This document shows positions 1-7,490 of a stretch of DNA of 64,000 bases, piece after piece. Each line of letters begins with the position of its first letter. Within the stretch, counting starts at the first letter, position 1. The DNA lies in contig NZ_AUMW01000014.1 of NCBI RefSeq assembly GCF_000430885.1, forward strand, positions 37,403 to 101,402, written 5' to 3'. This DNA comes from Desulfotruncus alcoholivorax DSM 16058 (GTDB taxonomy: Bacteria > Bacillota > Desulfotomaculia > Desulfotomaculales > Desulfallaceae). A program made the position numbers and the translations under genes. The notes beneath the pieces were generated by a model. That model searched no databases. It was not told the origin of the DNA and saw only the letters and a list, made by a program, of their open reading frames with translations.

Positions 1-69
1 TTGCTGGTTCTGGCCGCATTAATAGAAACCTTTGTAACCCCGCTGATTATCCAAAGGTTTTTGCAGTAA
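1..69 (+). CDS. spoIIM: Stage II sporulation protein M-like, C-terminal end (partial)
   Basis: Frame 1 reads LLVLAALIETFVTPLII and then stops with TAA at 67-69, so only the last 22 residues are present. An Ala-Ala-x-Ile-Glu-x-(Phe)-Val-Thr-Pro signature in a hydrophobic final helix is typical of the SpoIIM/DUF95 family, membrane proteins that act in engulfment of the forespore together with SpoIID and SpoIIP. The assignment rests on one short motif and could equally be another DUF95 protein. Confidence 0.55.
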   Translation: MLVLAALIETFVTPLIIQRFLQ

Positions 70-150
70 TTCTAAAAAAATAAAGGAATTTTACGGCTTA
101 ATAACAAATATATAGCTAACTGCGTAACCCTGATGACTGGAGGGGGTTCT

Positions 151-1053
151 GTGATTCTGGTAACCGGGGGTACAGGCCTGGTTGGAAGACATCTTGTTAA
201 GGCGTTGGTAGAAAAAGGTCACAAAGTACGCTGCCTGGTACGCTCTCCCCAAAAAAGCGGGGAACTGCTACCCTCAGGTGTTGAACTAGTCCGCGGCGAT
301 ATTAATAATTCAGCGGCAGTTTCTGCTGCCTGCAAAGGTGTCGATAAGATTTATCACCTTGTCGCCGTGATCAGGGAAGAGGGAGATAATACATTTGAGC
401 ATGTGAATGTAGAGGGAACATTAAACCTTGTTATTGCTGCGGGTCAGGCCGGAGTTAAACATTTTATCCATATGAGTGCCATTGGAGCCTGCAATAATCC
501 CAAGTACAAATATGTCTATTCAAAGTGGCGCGGGGAGGAAGCGGTTAGACAAAGCGGCTTGGGTTGGACTATTGTACGCCCTTCTATTATATATGGGGAC
601 GGCTTTAATTTTTTTGACCGGATGATGCAGTCATTCAGGTATGTACCTGGTCCAGTTGTGCCGGTTCCGGGTAAAGGTGCGACTTTGTTTCAGCCTATTG
701 CTGTAGAAGACATAGTGCGCTGCCTGTGTTTGATTGGCGAAAATGGGAATATGTTCGGGCAAATGGTCGAATTAGGAGGGCCAGAGCATCTTAGTTACTC
801 GCAGATGCTGGATCTCCTGATGGAACGGCTGGGAGAAAAACGCTATAAGATTTATGTACCCATGTTTCTAATGCGTTTAATTGTGCCCCTTATGGATAGT
901 ATTTTACCAGACCCTCCCGTAACTCCTGTGGAATTAAAACAAATGGAAGTGCCGAACATCACAGACATTGATGCTGTGGAAAAAAAATTTGGCTTTAAGC
1001 CAAGGACGCTGCGTAACGGGCTCAAATACCTGCCTGCCGGTAAAAAGAGCTAA
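151..1053 (+). CDS. NAD(P)-dependent epimerase/dehydratase, NDUFA9-like atypical SDR
   Basis: A 300-residue Rossmann-fold protein. The nucleotide-binding motif GGTGLVG lies in the first 15 residues, and the short-chain dehydrogenase Tyr-x3-Lys pair is seen as YVYSK near residue 120. The family (complex I NDUFA9-like atypical SDRs) binds NAD(P)H and is usually annotated as nucleoside-diphosphate-sugar epimerase; the substrate cannot be read from the sequence. GTG at 151 is preferred over ATG at 133 because a strong GGAGGGGG ribosome site at 139-146 sits 4-8 bases before it and overlaps the upstream ATG region. The gene stands alone after the spoIIM-like end and is followed by a hairpin shared with the convergent transglycosylase gene. 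Confidence 0.8.
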   Translation: MILVTGGTGLVGRHLVKALVEKGHKVRCLVRSPQKSGELLPSGVELVRGDINNSAAVSAACKGVDKIYHLVAVIREEGDNTFEHVNVEGTLNLVIAAGQAGVKHFIHMSAIGACNNPKYKYVYSKWRGEEAVRQSGLGWTIVRPSIIYGDGFNFFDRMMQSFRYVPGPVVPVPGKGATLFQPIAVEDIVRCLCLIGENGNMFGQMVELGGPEHLSYSQMLDLLMERLGEKRYKIYVPMFLMRLIVPLMDSILPDPPVTPVELKQMEVPNITDIDAVEKKFGFKPRTLRNGLKYLPAGKKS

Positions 1054-1060
1054 ACGCCAA

Positions 1061-1092
1061 CAATAGCTTGATAATGTAGTATCAAGCTATTG
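1061..1092. terminator. Perfect 12-bp hairpin between convergent genes
   Basis: CAATAGCTTGAT (1061-1072) and ATCAAGCTATTG (1081-1092) pair perfectly around an 8-base loop. It lies just after the epimerase stop codon and contains the stop codon of the transglycosylase on the other strand. There is no long T tract on either side, so it may protect the 3' ends rather than terminate by itself. Confidence 0.6.
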
Positions 1093-1726
1093 TATTCAGC
1101 TGGTGTTTTAATACTTTTTGAACGTAATTCTTTGTTTCCCGGCAATCGGGAATTCCTCCGGCCCGGTCTACCGCGCCAGGTCCGGCGTTGTATGCTGCCA
1201 AGGCTAAAGCTGTGTTTCCATTATACCTGTTGAGCATCTTTTTAATGTAGCGAACCCCGCCGTCTACATTTTGAACCGGGTCAAAAGGGTCTTTTACTCC
1301 CAGCGACGCTGCTGTAGCAGGCATTAATTGCATTAAGCCCATAGCTCCGGAGGGAGAAACCGCGCGGGGATTAAATCCTGATTCCACTTGGATTACAGAC
1401 TTAACCAATGCCGGATCAACACCATGTTTTTTGGAAATATTTTCTACCATTGTCTCAATACCGGTTTTATGAACAGGTGTCGTTGCGGTAGTTTTAGTTC
1501 TGCCGGCTGTTACTGAAGATGTTGTTTCAGCAGGAAAAATATTTTCCGTTGTTATAGCCGACTGTTTTTCAGGTGTGCTGCTGTTGTTTTCCTGCTGTTT
1601 GGCCAAGGCCAGCATTAGCAGGAAGGAAAAGTCCTCTTCCGGCAAAATTTCTTCGGTCCTCTGATTGGTTGTTACCGATAACGACTGGGTTTCAACCAGC
1701 AGCCTGGCCAGTTCATCTATTCTCAT
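1082..1726 (-). CDS. Lytic transglycosylase (SLT domain)
   Basis: About 214 residues. The C-terminal half (from about residue 95) is a Slt70-like lysozyme-fold domain: the catalytic glutamate is in [10 protein letters not shown], followed by [13 protein letters not shown] and the [10 protein letters not shown] motif, all diagnostic for goose-type lytic transglycosylases that cleave peptidoglycan between MurNAc and GlcNAc. The N-terminal part is a low-complexity Ser/Thr-rich linker. No clear signal peptide is seen, as in many firmicute SLT proteins found near sporulation or flagellar genes. ATG at 1726 is chosen over the upstream TTG because a GGTGGGTGG stretch lies directly before it. The neighbours do not suggest a specific pathway. 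Confidence 0.85.
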   Translation of the reverse strand: MRIDELARLLVETQSLSVTTNQRTEEILPEEDFSFLLMLALAKQQENNSSTPEKQSAITTENIFPAETTSSVTAGRTKTTATTPVHKTGIETMVENISKKHGVDPALVKSVIQVESGFNPRAVSPSGAMGLMQLMPATAASLGVKDPFDPVQNVDGGVRYIKKMLNRYNGNTALALAAYNAGPGAVDRAGGIPDCRETKNYVQKVLKHQLNTIA

Positions 1727-1784
1727 CAGCCACCCACCCAACTTTCTCTAAGATTACTTAATCTTTGGGATAATTCCACCCAAG

Positions 1785-2564
1785 TTATGGATTGCCGGAT
1801 ACTGTAATTTGATTAAGCCAGCCGAACATTGCATCCCACACCTCACGGGTATGGTTGGAGAATTGGTGGTCGGCGCCTGGAATATAAAGGAGTTTCTTTG
1901 GTTCACCGGCACTTTGGAATATTAACCTGGCGTCCTTAGGGGGAACAACGTTGTCTTTTTCCCCGTGGATCATCAATAATGGCCTGGGCGCAATCTTACT
2001 TGCCAGCCGGGGTACATCAAACCGGTCAAGGTCATCAAAGAAAGTTCTGCGCAGGTAAATGATACCGTCCTCTCCGGTCAGTGCGTACATCTCGCCGTTT
2101 TCGTCCACAGGGCCTTCGGCCAGCTCTATAAACAAATCTTTTAGCCTGGCCGGGGCCGCCCAGGTACATACTCCTGATACTCTCCGGTCGACTGCAGCGT
2201 GGCAAATTACCGTTGTTCCGCCGAAACTGCGCCCCATTGTAAAGACGGGGCCCATGCCTGCCGAGGTACACCAGTCCACCGCGCTGTTTAAATCATCTAT
2301 CTGGCCCGATAGGGTTATTCTCTCGAATAAGCCTTCACTTTGCCCGTTGCCGCTAAAGTCAAACAGAAAAACATTGAAACCCCGGTTTCCAAGTTCCTCT
2401 CCCATGGCCCTGGCCTTGCCGCCGCCTTCTTTGCTGCCGGTGAAACCGTGACAAACAATCACCACCGGTCCTAAATTTCCGGCCGGGGCGTGTAGTAAAC
2501 CTGCCAGACATTGTTTTCGGGAATTCGTAAAGCTAACTCTTTCCCAAGCTTGCCCGCTGGTCAT
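1785..2564 (-). CDS. Alpha/beta hydrolase (serine aminopeptidase-like)
   Basis: A 259-residue alpha/beta hydrolase. The oxyanion region HGFTGSKEGG follows the third strand, the nucleophile elbow is GRSFGG (Gly-x-Ser-x-Gly), the acid lies in HGEKDNVVPP, and the catalytic histidine in GADHQFSN. This matches the S9/DUF-type dienelactone hydrolase or serine aminopeptidase group, cytosolic enzymes that cleave esters or peptides; the substrate is unknown. An AGGAGGAGAT-type ribosome site precedes the ATG on the minus strand. It is transcribed in the same direction as the TPR gene upstream (24-base gap) and probably forms an operon with it. Confidence 0.8.
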   Translation of the reverse strand: MTSGQAWERVSFTNSRKQCLAGLLHAPAGNLGPVVIVCHGFTGSKEGGGKARAMGEELGNRGFNVFLFDFSGNGQSEGLFERITLSGQIDDLNSAVDWCTSAGMGPVFTMGRSFGGTTVICHAAVDRRVSGVCTWAAPARLKDLFIELAEGPVDENGEMYALTGEDGIIYLRRTFFDDLDRFDVPRLASKIAPRPLLMIHGEKDNVVPPKDARLIFQSAGEPKKLLYIPGADHQFSNHTREVWDAMFGWLNQITVSGNP

Positions 2565-2587
2565 GGTGATCTCCTCCTGTGTGTGGC

Positions 2588-3346
2588 TTATTCATCCCAT
2601 GGCACCGTGCCATTTTTTATATCCTCCAATAGCATACGAACCCCCAGGTGGTCGTCCGGATCCAGTTTTAATAGCCTGTCAAGCAATTCTTTAGCTCCGG
2701 CTAAATCACCACGCCTTAATTTTACCAGCGCCAGTCCGTGCACCGTTCTCAGGTAAGGGCGGTTGTCGGTCCAGTACCAGGGTAATTTACCTTTAAAGTC
2801 AGCAGGCAAAACAGACCGGCCCACATTGTACGCTTTTGTATAATAATCTTCCGCTGCCACCAGGTTACCGGTATCCCATTCGGTAACTGCCAGGTGATTT
2901 AATGCGTCTATAAAATAAGGACATTCACTCAATAAGCTTTTAAAAATCCTTCTTGCTTTTTTTATATCGCCGGCTTCCAGATAATCAATCCCCAGGTCAA
3001 ACTTGTCTGAAAGGTTCAATACTTCTCCCGGCCAGGCGAATTCCCATTCATTTCGTCCCCTTTTTTCCAAGCGAATAGGGTAGGCTAAATTACTTGGTTT
3101 TTTGTTATGGTGCCCCTTGCGTTTAAAATCATTTAATTCATTTGCGCTGCCGGAACTAACCCAGTGCCGGTATTGTTCCCAGGCCAATTGAAGACATTCT
3201 TCATGCCAGTCCAGTTGTCTTGCCCGGTAGGAACGCTTCAACAAATCATAAATAGCTTTGGCCTCCCGATGTCCCCGGGACTGGTGGGTTACCCACAGAA
3301 CATCGGCCAGTACGTGTTTGGCCACGTTTTTTTCCATACCATGCAC
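2588..3346 (-). CDS. Tetratricopeptide-repeat protein
   Basis: A 252-residue soluble protein without signal peptide. The second half shows TPR-like helical pairs: FDLGIDYLEAGDIKKARRIF, DALNHLAVTEWDTGNLVAAE and a last repeat around LALVKLRRGDLAGAKELL. Such repeats bind partner proteins. The N-terminal part, rich in Trp and charged residues, is not recognised. The gene probably shares a transcript with the downstream hydrolase. No specific function can be given. Confidence 0.7.
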   Translation of the reverse strand: MHGMEKNVAKHVLADVLWVTHQSRGHREAKAIYDLLKRSYRARQLDWHEECLQLAWEQYRHWVSSGSANELNDFKRKGHHNKKPSNLAYPIRLEKRGRNEWEFAWPGEVLNLSDKFDLGIDYLEAGDIKKARRIFKSLLSECPYFIDALNHLAVTEWDTGNLVAAEDYYTKAYNVGRSVLPADFKGKLPWYWTDNRPYLRTVHGLALVKLRRGDLAGAKELLDRLLKLDPDDHLGVRMLLEDIKNGTVPWDE

Positions 3347-3521
3347 ATCCCTGTAAAGGCCTAATTAATTACTCTATATTTTACCTGGGCGATGTTTTTT
3401 CCTGCCTAAACCGCTGATGAAAAGTTTTAATAAGCATGCGAACTTAAGTAATTTAGCGAATGGAGGTAAAATATGTTTTTTTGTAGAAAGATATCGTTAA
3501 ACGATCTAAGGGGTTGCCGGC

Positions 3522-3941
3522 ATGATTACTTCAGGAACATTAAAAAGGGGGCTGCACCGGGGTTTTTCCACCACCTGGACGCTGGCCAAAGTAGTAGTTC
3601 CTGTTTACCTTGTGGTTACTGTATTAAAATACACACCGGTGTTAGATTGGTTGGCCGCTTTATTCGCACCGGTGATGCATTTGTTCGGCCTTCCCGGTGA
3701 AGCCTCCCTGGTATTGGTGCTGGGAAAACTAATCAACCTTTACGCAGCTATCGGGGCTATATCTTCGCTTGGCCTTTCCCACAGAGAAATAACAATTATT
3801 GCTGCCATGCTGCTTTTATCCCACTCGCTGCCGATTGAATCGGCTGTATCGGGTCGCACCGGCGTAAACTCTGTACTTATAACAGTTTTTCGCATTGCCA
3901 TGGCAGTGCTGTCCGGGATTTTACTAAACCTTTTGCTTTAA
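3522..3941 (+). CDS. Nucleoside-recognition (Gate) domain membrane protein, first of a pair
   Basis: A 139-residue hydrophobic protein with about four membrane segments. The segment LINLYAAIGAISSLGLS and the following LLLSHSLPIESAV match the Gate/nucleoside-recognition domain found in SpmA/SpmB and in concentrative transporters. It is paired with a second Gate protein 60 bases downstream, an arrangement seen for SpmA/SpmB-like and YjiG/YjiH-like half-proteins, which likely form one membrane complex. An AAGGGG ribosome site lies 8 bases before the ATG. Whether this pair acts in spore-core dehydration, as SpmAB do, is inference only. Confidence 0.7.
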   Translation: MITSGTLKRGLHRGFSTTWTLAKVVVPVYLVVTVLKYTPVLDWLAALFAPVMHLFGLPGEASLVLVLGKLINLYAAIGAISSLGLSHREITIIAAMLLLSHSLPIESAVSGRTGVNSVLITVFRIAMAVLSGILLNLLL

Positions 3942-4000
3942 GGAAAGGAAACACAACAAAAACTTTTCAGATATATTTTTAGAAAAAGAAGGTGCTATGT

Positions 4001-4510
4001 TTGGATTGGTTCGGGTTTGCTAGAGAAGTCTCGCTGGGAGTAGTTCACAATATAGCTATGATGGCTATGATTATTATACCTATAATGTTGGTTCTGGAGA
4101 TTGCCAGGGATTTAAAAATTTTGGACCGGATTGCAGAATGGCTTGCTCCGGTGGTTGGGGTTTTTCGCCTATCCAGAGAGGCTGCTTTTCCGCTGCTGGT
4201 TGGCATAATATTCGGTATTGCCTACGGGGCCGGTGTGTTAATTGAGGAAGCGCGCAGCGGCCGTTTAAGTTGGAAGGATCTTTTCCTGATCAATGTATTT
4301 TTATCGGTTTGTCACGCTGTAGTGGAAGACACCGCCTTGTTTATAGCCGTGGGCGCCAACGGCGTAGTGATACTATTGGGACGTTTTGTCGTAGCTGTAA
4401 TCCTAACCTTTCTGTTGAGCCGCTCAGCCTGGTTGGAAAGGGAAAGTTTAAAACGGGGCGCCCCGGTTTTATTAGTTCCTCCGGGGGGAACAGGGGGGAA
4501 ATGCTGCTAA
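4001..4510 (+). CDS. Nucleoside-recognition (Gate) domain membrane protein, second of a pair
   Basis: About 169 residues with several membrane helices. The motifs MMAMIIIPIMLVLEIAR and FPLLVGIIFGIAYGAGVL followed by a conserved CHAVVEDTALFIAVGANG stretch are characteristic of the Gate family partner of the preceding gene. TTG at 4001 is preferred because the AAAGAAGG site ends 8 bases upstream; GTG at 3992 overlaps that site. The C-terminal tail ends in a Gly/Pro-rich stretch directly at the junction with an IS3-family remnant, so the natural end of this protein may have been altered. Confidence 0.7.
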   Translation: MDWFGFAREVSLGVVHNIAMMAMIIIPIMLVLEIARDLKILDRIAEWLAPVVGVFRLSREAAFPLLVGIIFGIAYGAGVLIEEARSGRLSWKDLFLINVFLSVCHAVVEDTALFIAVGANGVVILLGRFVVAVILTFLLSRSAWLERESLKRGAPVLLVPPGGTGGKCC

Positions 4511-4678
4511 AAGGCTACACACCAGATCATGAACAGCGACCAGGGAAGTCATTTTACAGGTCCACAATACACTGGTCTCTTAAAGGCCGCCGGTGTTCAA
4601 ATCAGTATGGATGGGAGGGGGCGGGCACTGGATAACATCTTCACAGAACGATTCTGGCGAAATCTTAAGTATGAGTAA
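4511..4678 (+). pseudogene. IS3-family transposase (OrfB) remnant
   Basis: Frame 4511 reads KATHQIMNSDQGSHFT and later NIFTERFWRNLKYE before a TAA. These are the second aspartate (NSDQGSHF) and the glutamate region (ERFWRNLKYE) of the DDE catalytic core of IS3-family integrases. The first aspartate, the N-terminal helix-turn-helix part and the C-terminus are missing, so it cannot be active. It starts exactly after the stop codon of the Gate protein and lies at the left edge of the integration scar. Confidence 0.85.
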
Positions 4679-4926
4679 GTCGTCGGCAATATAATAGCAC
4701 CTCGGCCCTTAGGGCTGTCAAGGCCGCCGTCCTTCATGGAAAGTACTAAGGTTTTGGCGGCTATGATAGCCGCCATAAATAAGAATTTAGCTTTCACTGT
4801 GAACCTCCTCAGTTGCTGGTTTTCGTATACGTCCATCTGGGTCTGATCCTGAGCGTTGGCACCTGCTGTTATGAAGGGCAGGTTAATGACCAGTATGGCC
4901 AGGAATAATATAGACGAAAAAAACAT
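4597..4926 (-). CDS. Uncertain small exported protein, possibly cut by the IS3 remnant
   Basis: On the minus strand an ATG at 4926 opens a frame with a signal-peptide-like start (MFFSSILFLAILVINLPF, then AGANAQ). A second possible start, GTG at 4797, has a very good GAGGAGG site 4-5 bases upstream and begins MKAKFLFMAAIIAAKT. The frame then runs into the IS3 remnant on the opposite strand, so any original C-terminus is lost. No family was recognised. It may be a degraded gene or two short leader-like frames; coding status is doubtful. Confidence 0.25.
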   Translation of the reverse strand: MFFSSILFLAILVINLPFITAGANAQDQTQMDVYENQQLRRFTVKAKFLFMAAIIAAKTLVLSMKDGGLDSPKGRGAIILPTTYSYLRFRQNRSVKMLSSARPLPSILI

Positions 4927-4928
4927 TA

Positions 4929-5141
4929 AATCTGGAGCAGCTACGTCACTCCAACATAGCAATTACTTCTGACGCTTACAGTCACCTGCTGCCAACCATG
5001 CAGGAGCAACTAGCCTACTGTATTGATAGCTCAATGGGGCAAATTATCGAAAACATATTAGATATAAAAAAAACAGTTGCGTTAGCAACTGAAACTCAAA
5101 AAGCTGGTGCCGAAGGCGGGAGTCGAACCCGCATGGGATAA
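4929..5141 (+). pseudogene. Tyrosine recombinase (phage-type integrase), C-terminal fragment
   Basis: The frame reads LEQLRHSNIAITSDAYSHLL and then PTMQEQ. This is the last catalytic block of tyrosine recombinases: LxHSxI..T with the His of the third box, and the nucleophile tyrosine in DAYSHLLP. The rest of the protein, including the first arginine box, is missing. The reading frame continues into the tRNA-Leu remnant and stops at 5139-5141. An integrase reading toward a tRNA end is the normal arrangement at an attachment site, so this is probably what is left of an older element integrated at the same tRNA gene. Confidence 0.75.
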
Positions 5142-5159
5142 CCCGCACGATTTTGAGTC
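5105..5159 (-). other. 3' end of tRNA-Leu (anticodon loop to CCA), duplicated attachment site
   Basis: On the minus strand this segment holds an anticodon loop CTCAAAA (anticodon CAA, leucine), a long variable arm (GGGTTATCCC), a T arm with GGTTCGACTCC, the acceptor 3' strand CTTCGGC and an encoded ACCA. The 5' half of the tRNA is absent: bases after 5159 cannot pair with the anticodon or acceptor strands. A tRNA 3' end cut in the anticodon stem is the usual core duplicated by ICE integrases. Its orientation places the element to its right and predicts an intact tRNA-Leu at the far end, which is outside this window. Confidence 0.8.
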
Positions 5160-5321
5160 CCTCCGCATTACCGGAAGCATCGGGAATGTAACGTACTCTA
5201 CCGGAATCCTCAGACCCCAAAAAACCTTGTATAATGCGGGTTTGCGGCACTTAAAACCCGGAAACCCACGTCACTCCAAGGCTCTCTCAAAAGAGCGGTT
5301 TTGACATAAATTTTGGACGTT

Positions 5322-5355
5322 GGAGGGATATTGGAGGGATATACAGGAGGGATAT
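5322..5355 (+). repeat. Three exact copies of GGAGGGATAT near the ICE left end
   Basis: The decamer GGAGGGATAT occurs at 5322-5331, 5333-5342 and 5346-5355, all in the same direction with starts 11 and 13 bases apart. It lies between the attachment core and the excisionase-like gene. Arm-type integrase sites and excisionase (DR2-type) sites have this layout, so a role in recombination or in control of the excisionase gene is likely. The rest of 5160-5455 holds a small hairpin (GCTCT/AGAGC near 5281-5296) and no gene. Confidence 0.6.
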
Positions 5356-5455
5356 CCGGACCATCTGTCATCGGAATGTCGAACGTGTGTTAATCAAAAA
5401 TCAATATTGTAACAGTCATCCTACCATTGACAAATCTTTTCAGGAGCTGATGACT

Positions 5456-5698
5456 GTGAAAAATCAAGAATATTACGAGCAGCTTTTTGAGCCGTATCCT
5501 GATGTCGTTACATTGGATGAATTCAGAGCCATGTTGGGCGGCATTGGAGAGACCACGGCACGAAAGATTTTGCATGGGAACCATATAAAGTATTTTTTTA
5601 TCCGCAACACCTACAGGATACCTAAAGTATGTGTTATCGACTATGTATTAAGCGACCATTACGCCCAATACCGGCAAGAGCTAAAAGTACAGGTTTAG
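5456..5698 (+). CDS. Excisionase-like small DNA-binding protein
   Basis: About 80 residues from GTG at 5456, which follows an AGGAG site by 9 bases; earlier starts at 5387 and 5450 are possible. The segment VVTLDEFRAMLGGIGETTAR with the wing-like HIKYFFIRNTYRIPK is the winged helix-turn-helix pattern of MerR-like excisionases and helix-turn-helix 17 proteins. Its place next to the attachment core and the three GGAGGGATAT repeats supports a role in bending the att DNA during excision. It has its own terminator (5721-5754). Confidence 0.65.
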   Translation: MKNQEYYEQLFEPYPDVVTLDEFRAMLGGIGETTARKILHGNHIKYFFIRNTYRIPKVCVIDYVLSDHYAQYRQELKVQV

Positions 5699-5720
5699 CA
5701 GTAATTAAAATGAATGAACA

Positions 5721-5754
5721 AGAGGACATAGGTTTGCGCTTATGTTCTCTTTTT
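5721..5754 (+). terminator. Intrinsic terminator after the excisionase-like gene
   Basis: AGAGGACATA (5721-5730) pairs with TATGTTCTCT (5741-5750) over a 10-base loop, followed by a run of T to 5754. A degenerate version of the same sequence occurs near 15212-15245, on the other side of the defence cargo. Confidence 0.75.
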
Positions 5755-5791
5755 ATATGGAAATAAATTCATATGGCTGATATAATTTATA

Positions 5792-5819
5792 TTGACAACG
5801 TTGTTTTCATTGATATTGT
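5792..5819 (+). promoter_or_regulatory. Sigma-A type promoter for the first cargo
   Basis: TTGACA at 5792-5797 and TATTGT at 5814-5819 are separated by 16 bases. The predicted start would fall only about 10 bases before the ATG of the DUF1413 gene and close to its GGAGG site, so the leader would be very short. Confidence 0.45.
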
Positions 5820-5834
5820 ATGGAGGTTTTTTTA

Positions 5835-6068
5835 ATGCCGGATGTGAATGAGCTTTTAAATACTGCAATTAAAGAAACAGGGAACTTGAATCAAGGGGAA
5901 GTTTTCCTTGTAAGAGATTTATTCAAAGGCTATGAATGGAACCGCATTTCTCGTAGTGAACGGCTTCTGCTTGGCACATTATTTTTAAACTATGTGAATA
6001 CGTCAAAGAATTCGATACAAGCGATTGAGAAGACTTCTTCGGGACAGCAAAGATATAGGATTAATTAA
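5835..6068 (+). CDS. DUF1413 family small protein
   Basis: A 77-residue protein from ATG 5835, with GGAGG at 5822-5826, 8 bases upstream. The stretch GEVFLVRDLFKGYEWNRI followed by RLLLGTLFLNYV is the conserved core of DUF1413, small proteins of unknown role that are common on mobile elements of Firmicutes. There is no signal peptide or membrane segment. It lies alone at the start of the first cargo block, 180 bases before the ABC-3C operon. It could be a small regulator, but nothing in the sequence proves this. Confidence 0.7.
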   Translation: MPDVNELLNTAIKETGNLNQGEVFLVRDLFKGYEWNRISRSERLLLGTLFLNYVNTSKNSIQAIEKTSSGQQRYRIN

Positions 6069-6193
6069 AACGTAATAGTCGAGTATAGACATTTCGTACT
6101 ACGAAGAAGTTGAAATATAAACGCATAGATGTTGTCATATATGGCTTTTTTGATTTTAGATATTTATACATAGGCATTTGATCTGAACTAAAC

Positions 6194-6216
6194 CATCGGG
6201 CCAGCTTGGCCCGATG
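6194..6216. other. Perfect 10-bp hairpin upstream of the ABC-3C operon
   Basis: CATCGGGCCA (6194-6203) pairs with TGGCCCGATG (6207-6216) over a three-base loop. No T tract follows. It lies 33 bases before the ATG of the nuclease gene, so it may be an operator or an mRNA structure that affects expression. Confidence 0.55.
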
Positions 6217-6248
6217 TTAGAACCTTTCAGTAAGGGAGGGACGACAAT

Positions 6249-7490
6249 ATGCCGGAGGTTGAAAACACTCAAATAGACTCTGCTTTATCTACAGACGTTG
6301 GCGATGAAACTTCCAATAGATTCCGATATCAATGGGTTTTATCAGCTATTATCTGCTGCATGCTACTGGATCAAGATGAAGACGTCAAAGAAGTGTTTTG
6401 TGAGCATCATGAGGATATTTTGGTAAAACATATTAATGGTCTATTTACTGGTATACAGGTAAAAACTAGGGCAAGCGATCAACCACTCTGGAAAGCAAGC
6501 GATGAAGACGTGGTTAAAGCTTTTGCCAGATTTGTGATATTAGACAACCAATATCCCAGACAGTTTCAAGCGTTTAAATTTATCACAAATCACCCCATAC
6601 AGTCATCCTCGAATGGACAAGATATTGCATATCTGCTTTGCCAAATAAGTCAAATTGAAAATCATGACTCATTAAGTAATGTTGTTAAAACCTTTATAAG
6701 AAGAATATCTAGAACAGCAGAGATCGCCGAAGAAGATAGCTTTCATACACTAAAAAAGGCATCGATCAAACATGATTTGCCTAAATTTCGAGATGCCACA
6801 ATGCGGCTTATAGATACAATAGTTTTGGTTTGGGATAGAGCAAAGGGAGCTTCTTATGAAGGAATAAAGCGCGCTGCAAGCCATTTAATTGATGCATGTT
6901 TTCGCGCATCTTCATTAGCAAGCCAGGATTTGTTACCTGCATATCTGCCTATTTCATCCAGTGGAGTTGAAAGAGAAATCCAAGAACGCATTGCAGGAAA
7001 AACATTTAACAAACAGCGCGTTTATGATTTGCTATTACAAGGCTTAGATGAAACAATCCCATTATCTTGCGATCCAACGGATTTGGAAGATATTCGTACA
7101 GGCAGCAAAGAATTGTTACGCAAAAAACTAACCGCAGGTGGATTTTCAGCTATATCTACTATACACGCAGAAGACCTACGGGATACAGCGGATTATGCAG
7201 GAGCATGTCTTATCCAAAAATACGGTCGTGAACGAGGCCTCCAAAAATATCACGAATTACGATTAAAGGTCCAAGGGGATGCTGCCAGAGCATATGAGAA
7301 GGAAAAGAAGGACGAAGATCCGTTTGGACTTGATATGTTGTCCTCTCTTCGTGATAATTTGAAAAATAGGGCTTCATCTGGAGAGCAACTCTATGGCTGT
7401 TCTGTTGAGCACTTGGAAGGGCTAGCGTATTCGCTTACTTCACAATGTAAAGTAATATGGAGCATAAACCGTCCGTGGGAGGTGGAGTAA
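6249..7490 (+). CDS. DUF4297 (Cap4-like) nuclease effector of an ABC-three-component system
   Basis: 413 residues. The first 120 residues form a restriction-endonuclease-like domain of the DUF4297/Cap4 type: acidic residues in CEHHEDILVK (about 50-60) and the lysine motif IQVKTR (about 69-74) are the expected metal-binding residues of a PD-(D/E)xK nuclease. The remaining 290 residues are alpha-helical and not recognised. In ABC-3C systems such effectors are held inactive until an ATPase partner senses an invader, and then degrade DNA. The gene overlaps the next one by a single base (TAATG), and the three-gene operon is AT-rich compared with the ICE backbone, which suggests it was acquired separately. 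Confidence 0.8.
   Translation: MPEVENTQIDSALSTDVGDETSNRFRYQWVLSAIICCMLLDQDEDVKEVFCEHHEDILVKHINGLFTGIQVKTRASDQPLWKASDEDVVKAFARFVILDNQYPRQFQAFKFITNHPIQSSSNGQDIAYLLCQISQIENHDSLSNVVKTFIRRISRTAEIAEEDSFHTLKKASIKHDLPKFRDATMRLIDTIVLVWDRAKGASYEGIKRAASHLIDACFRASSLASQDLLPAYLPISSSGVEREIQERIAGKTFNKQRVYDLLLQGLDETIPLSCDPTDLEDIRTGSKELLRKKLTAGGFSAISTIHAEDLRDTADYAGACLIQKYGRERGLQKYHELRLKVQGDAARAYEKEKKDEDPFGLDMLSSLRDNLKNRASSGEQLYGCSVEHLEGLAYSLTSQCKVIWSINRPWEVE

Noticed and set aside
3473..3700. A small gene upstream of the first Gate protein
   Set aside because: It has a GGAGG site but its frame runs mostly inside the Gate gene in another frame and matches nothing; the start may act only as a leader.
4511..5159. 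A functional integrase or transposase for the present ICE
   Set aside because: Both recombinase pieces lack most catalytic residues; they are remnants.
5107..5304. A 65-codon open frame across the attachment core
   Set aside because: It reads antisense through the tRNA-Leu remnant and lacks a ribosome site; the tRNA interpretation explains the sequence.
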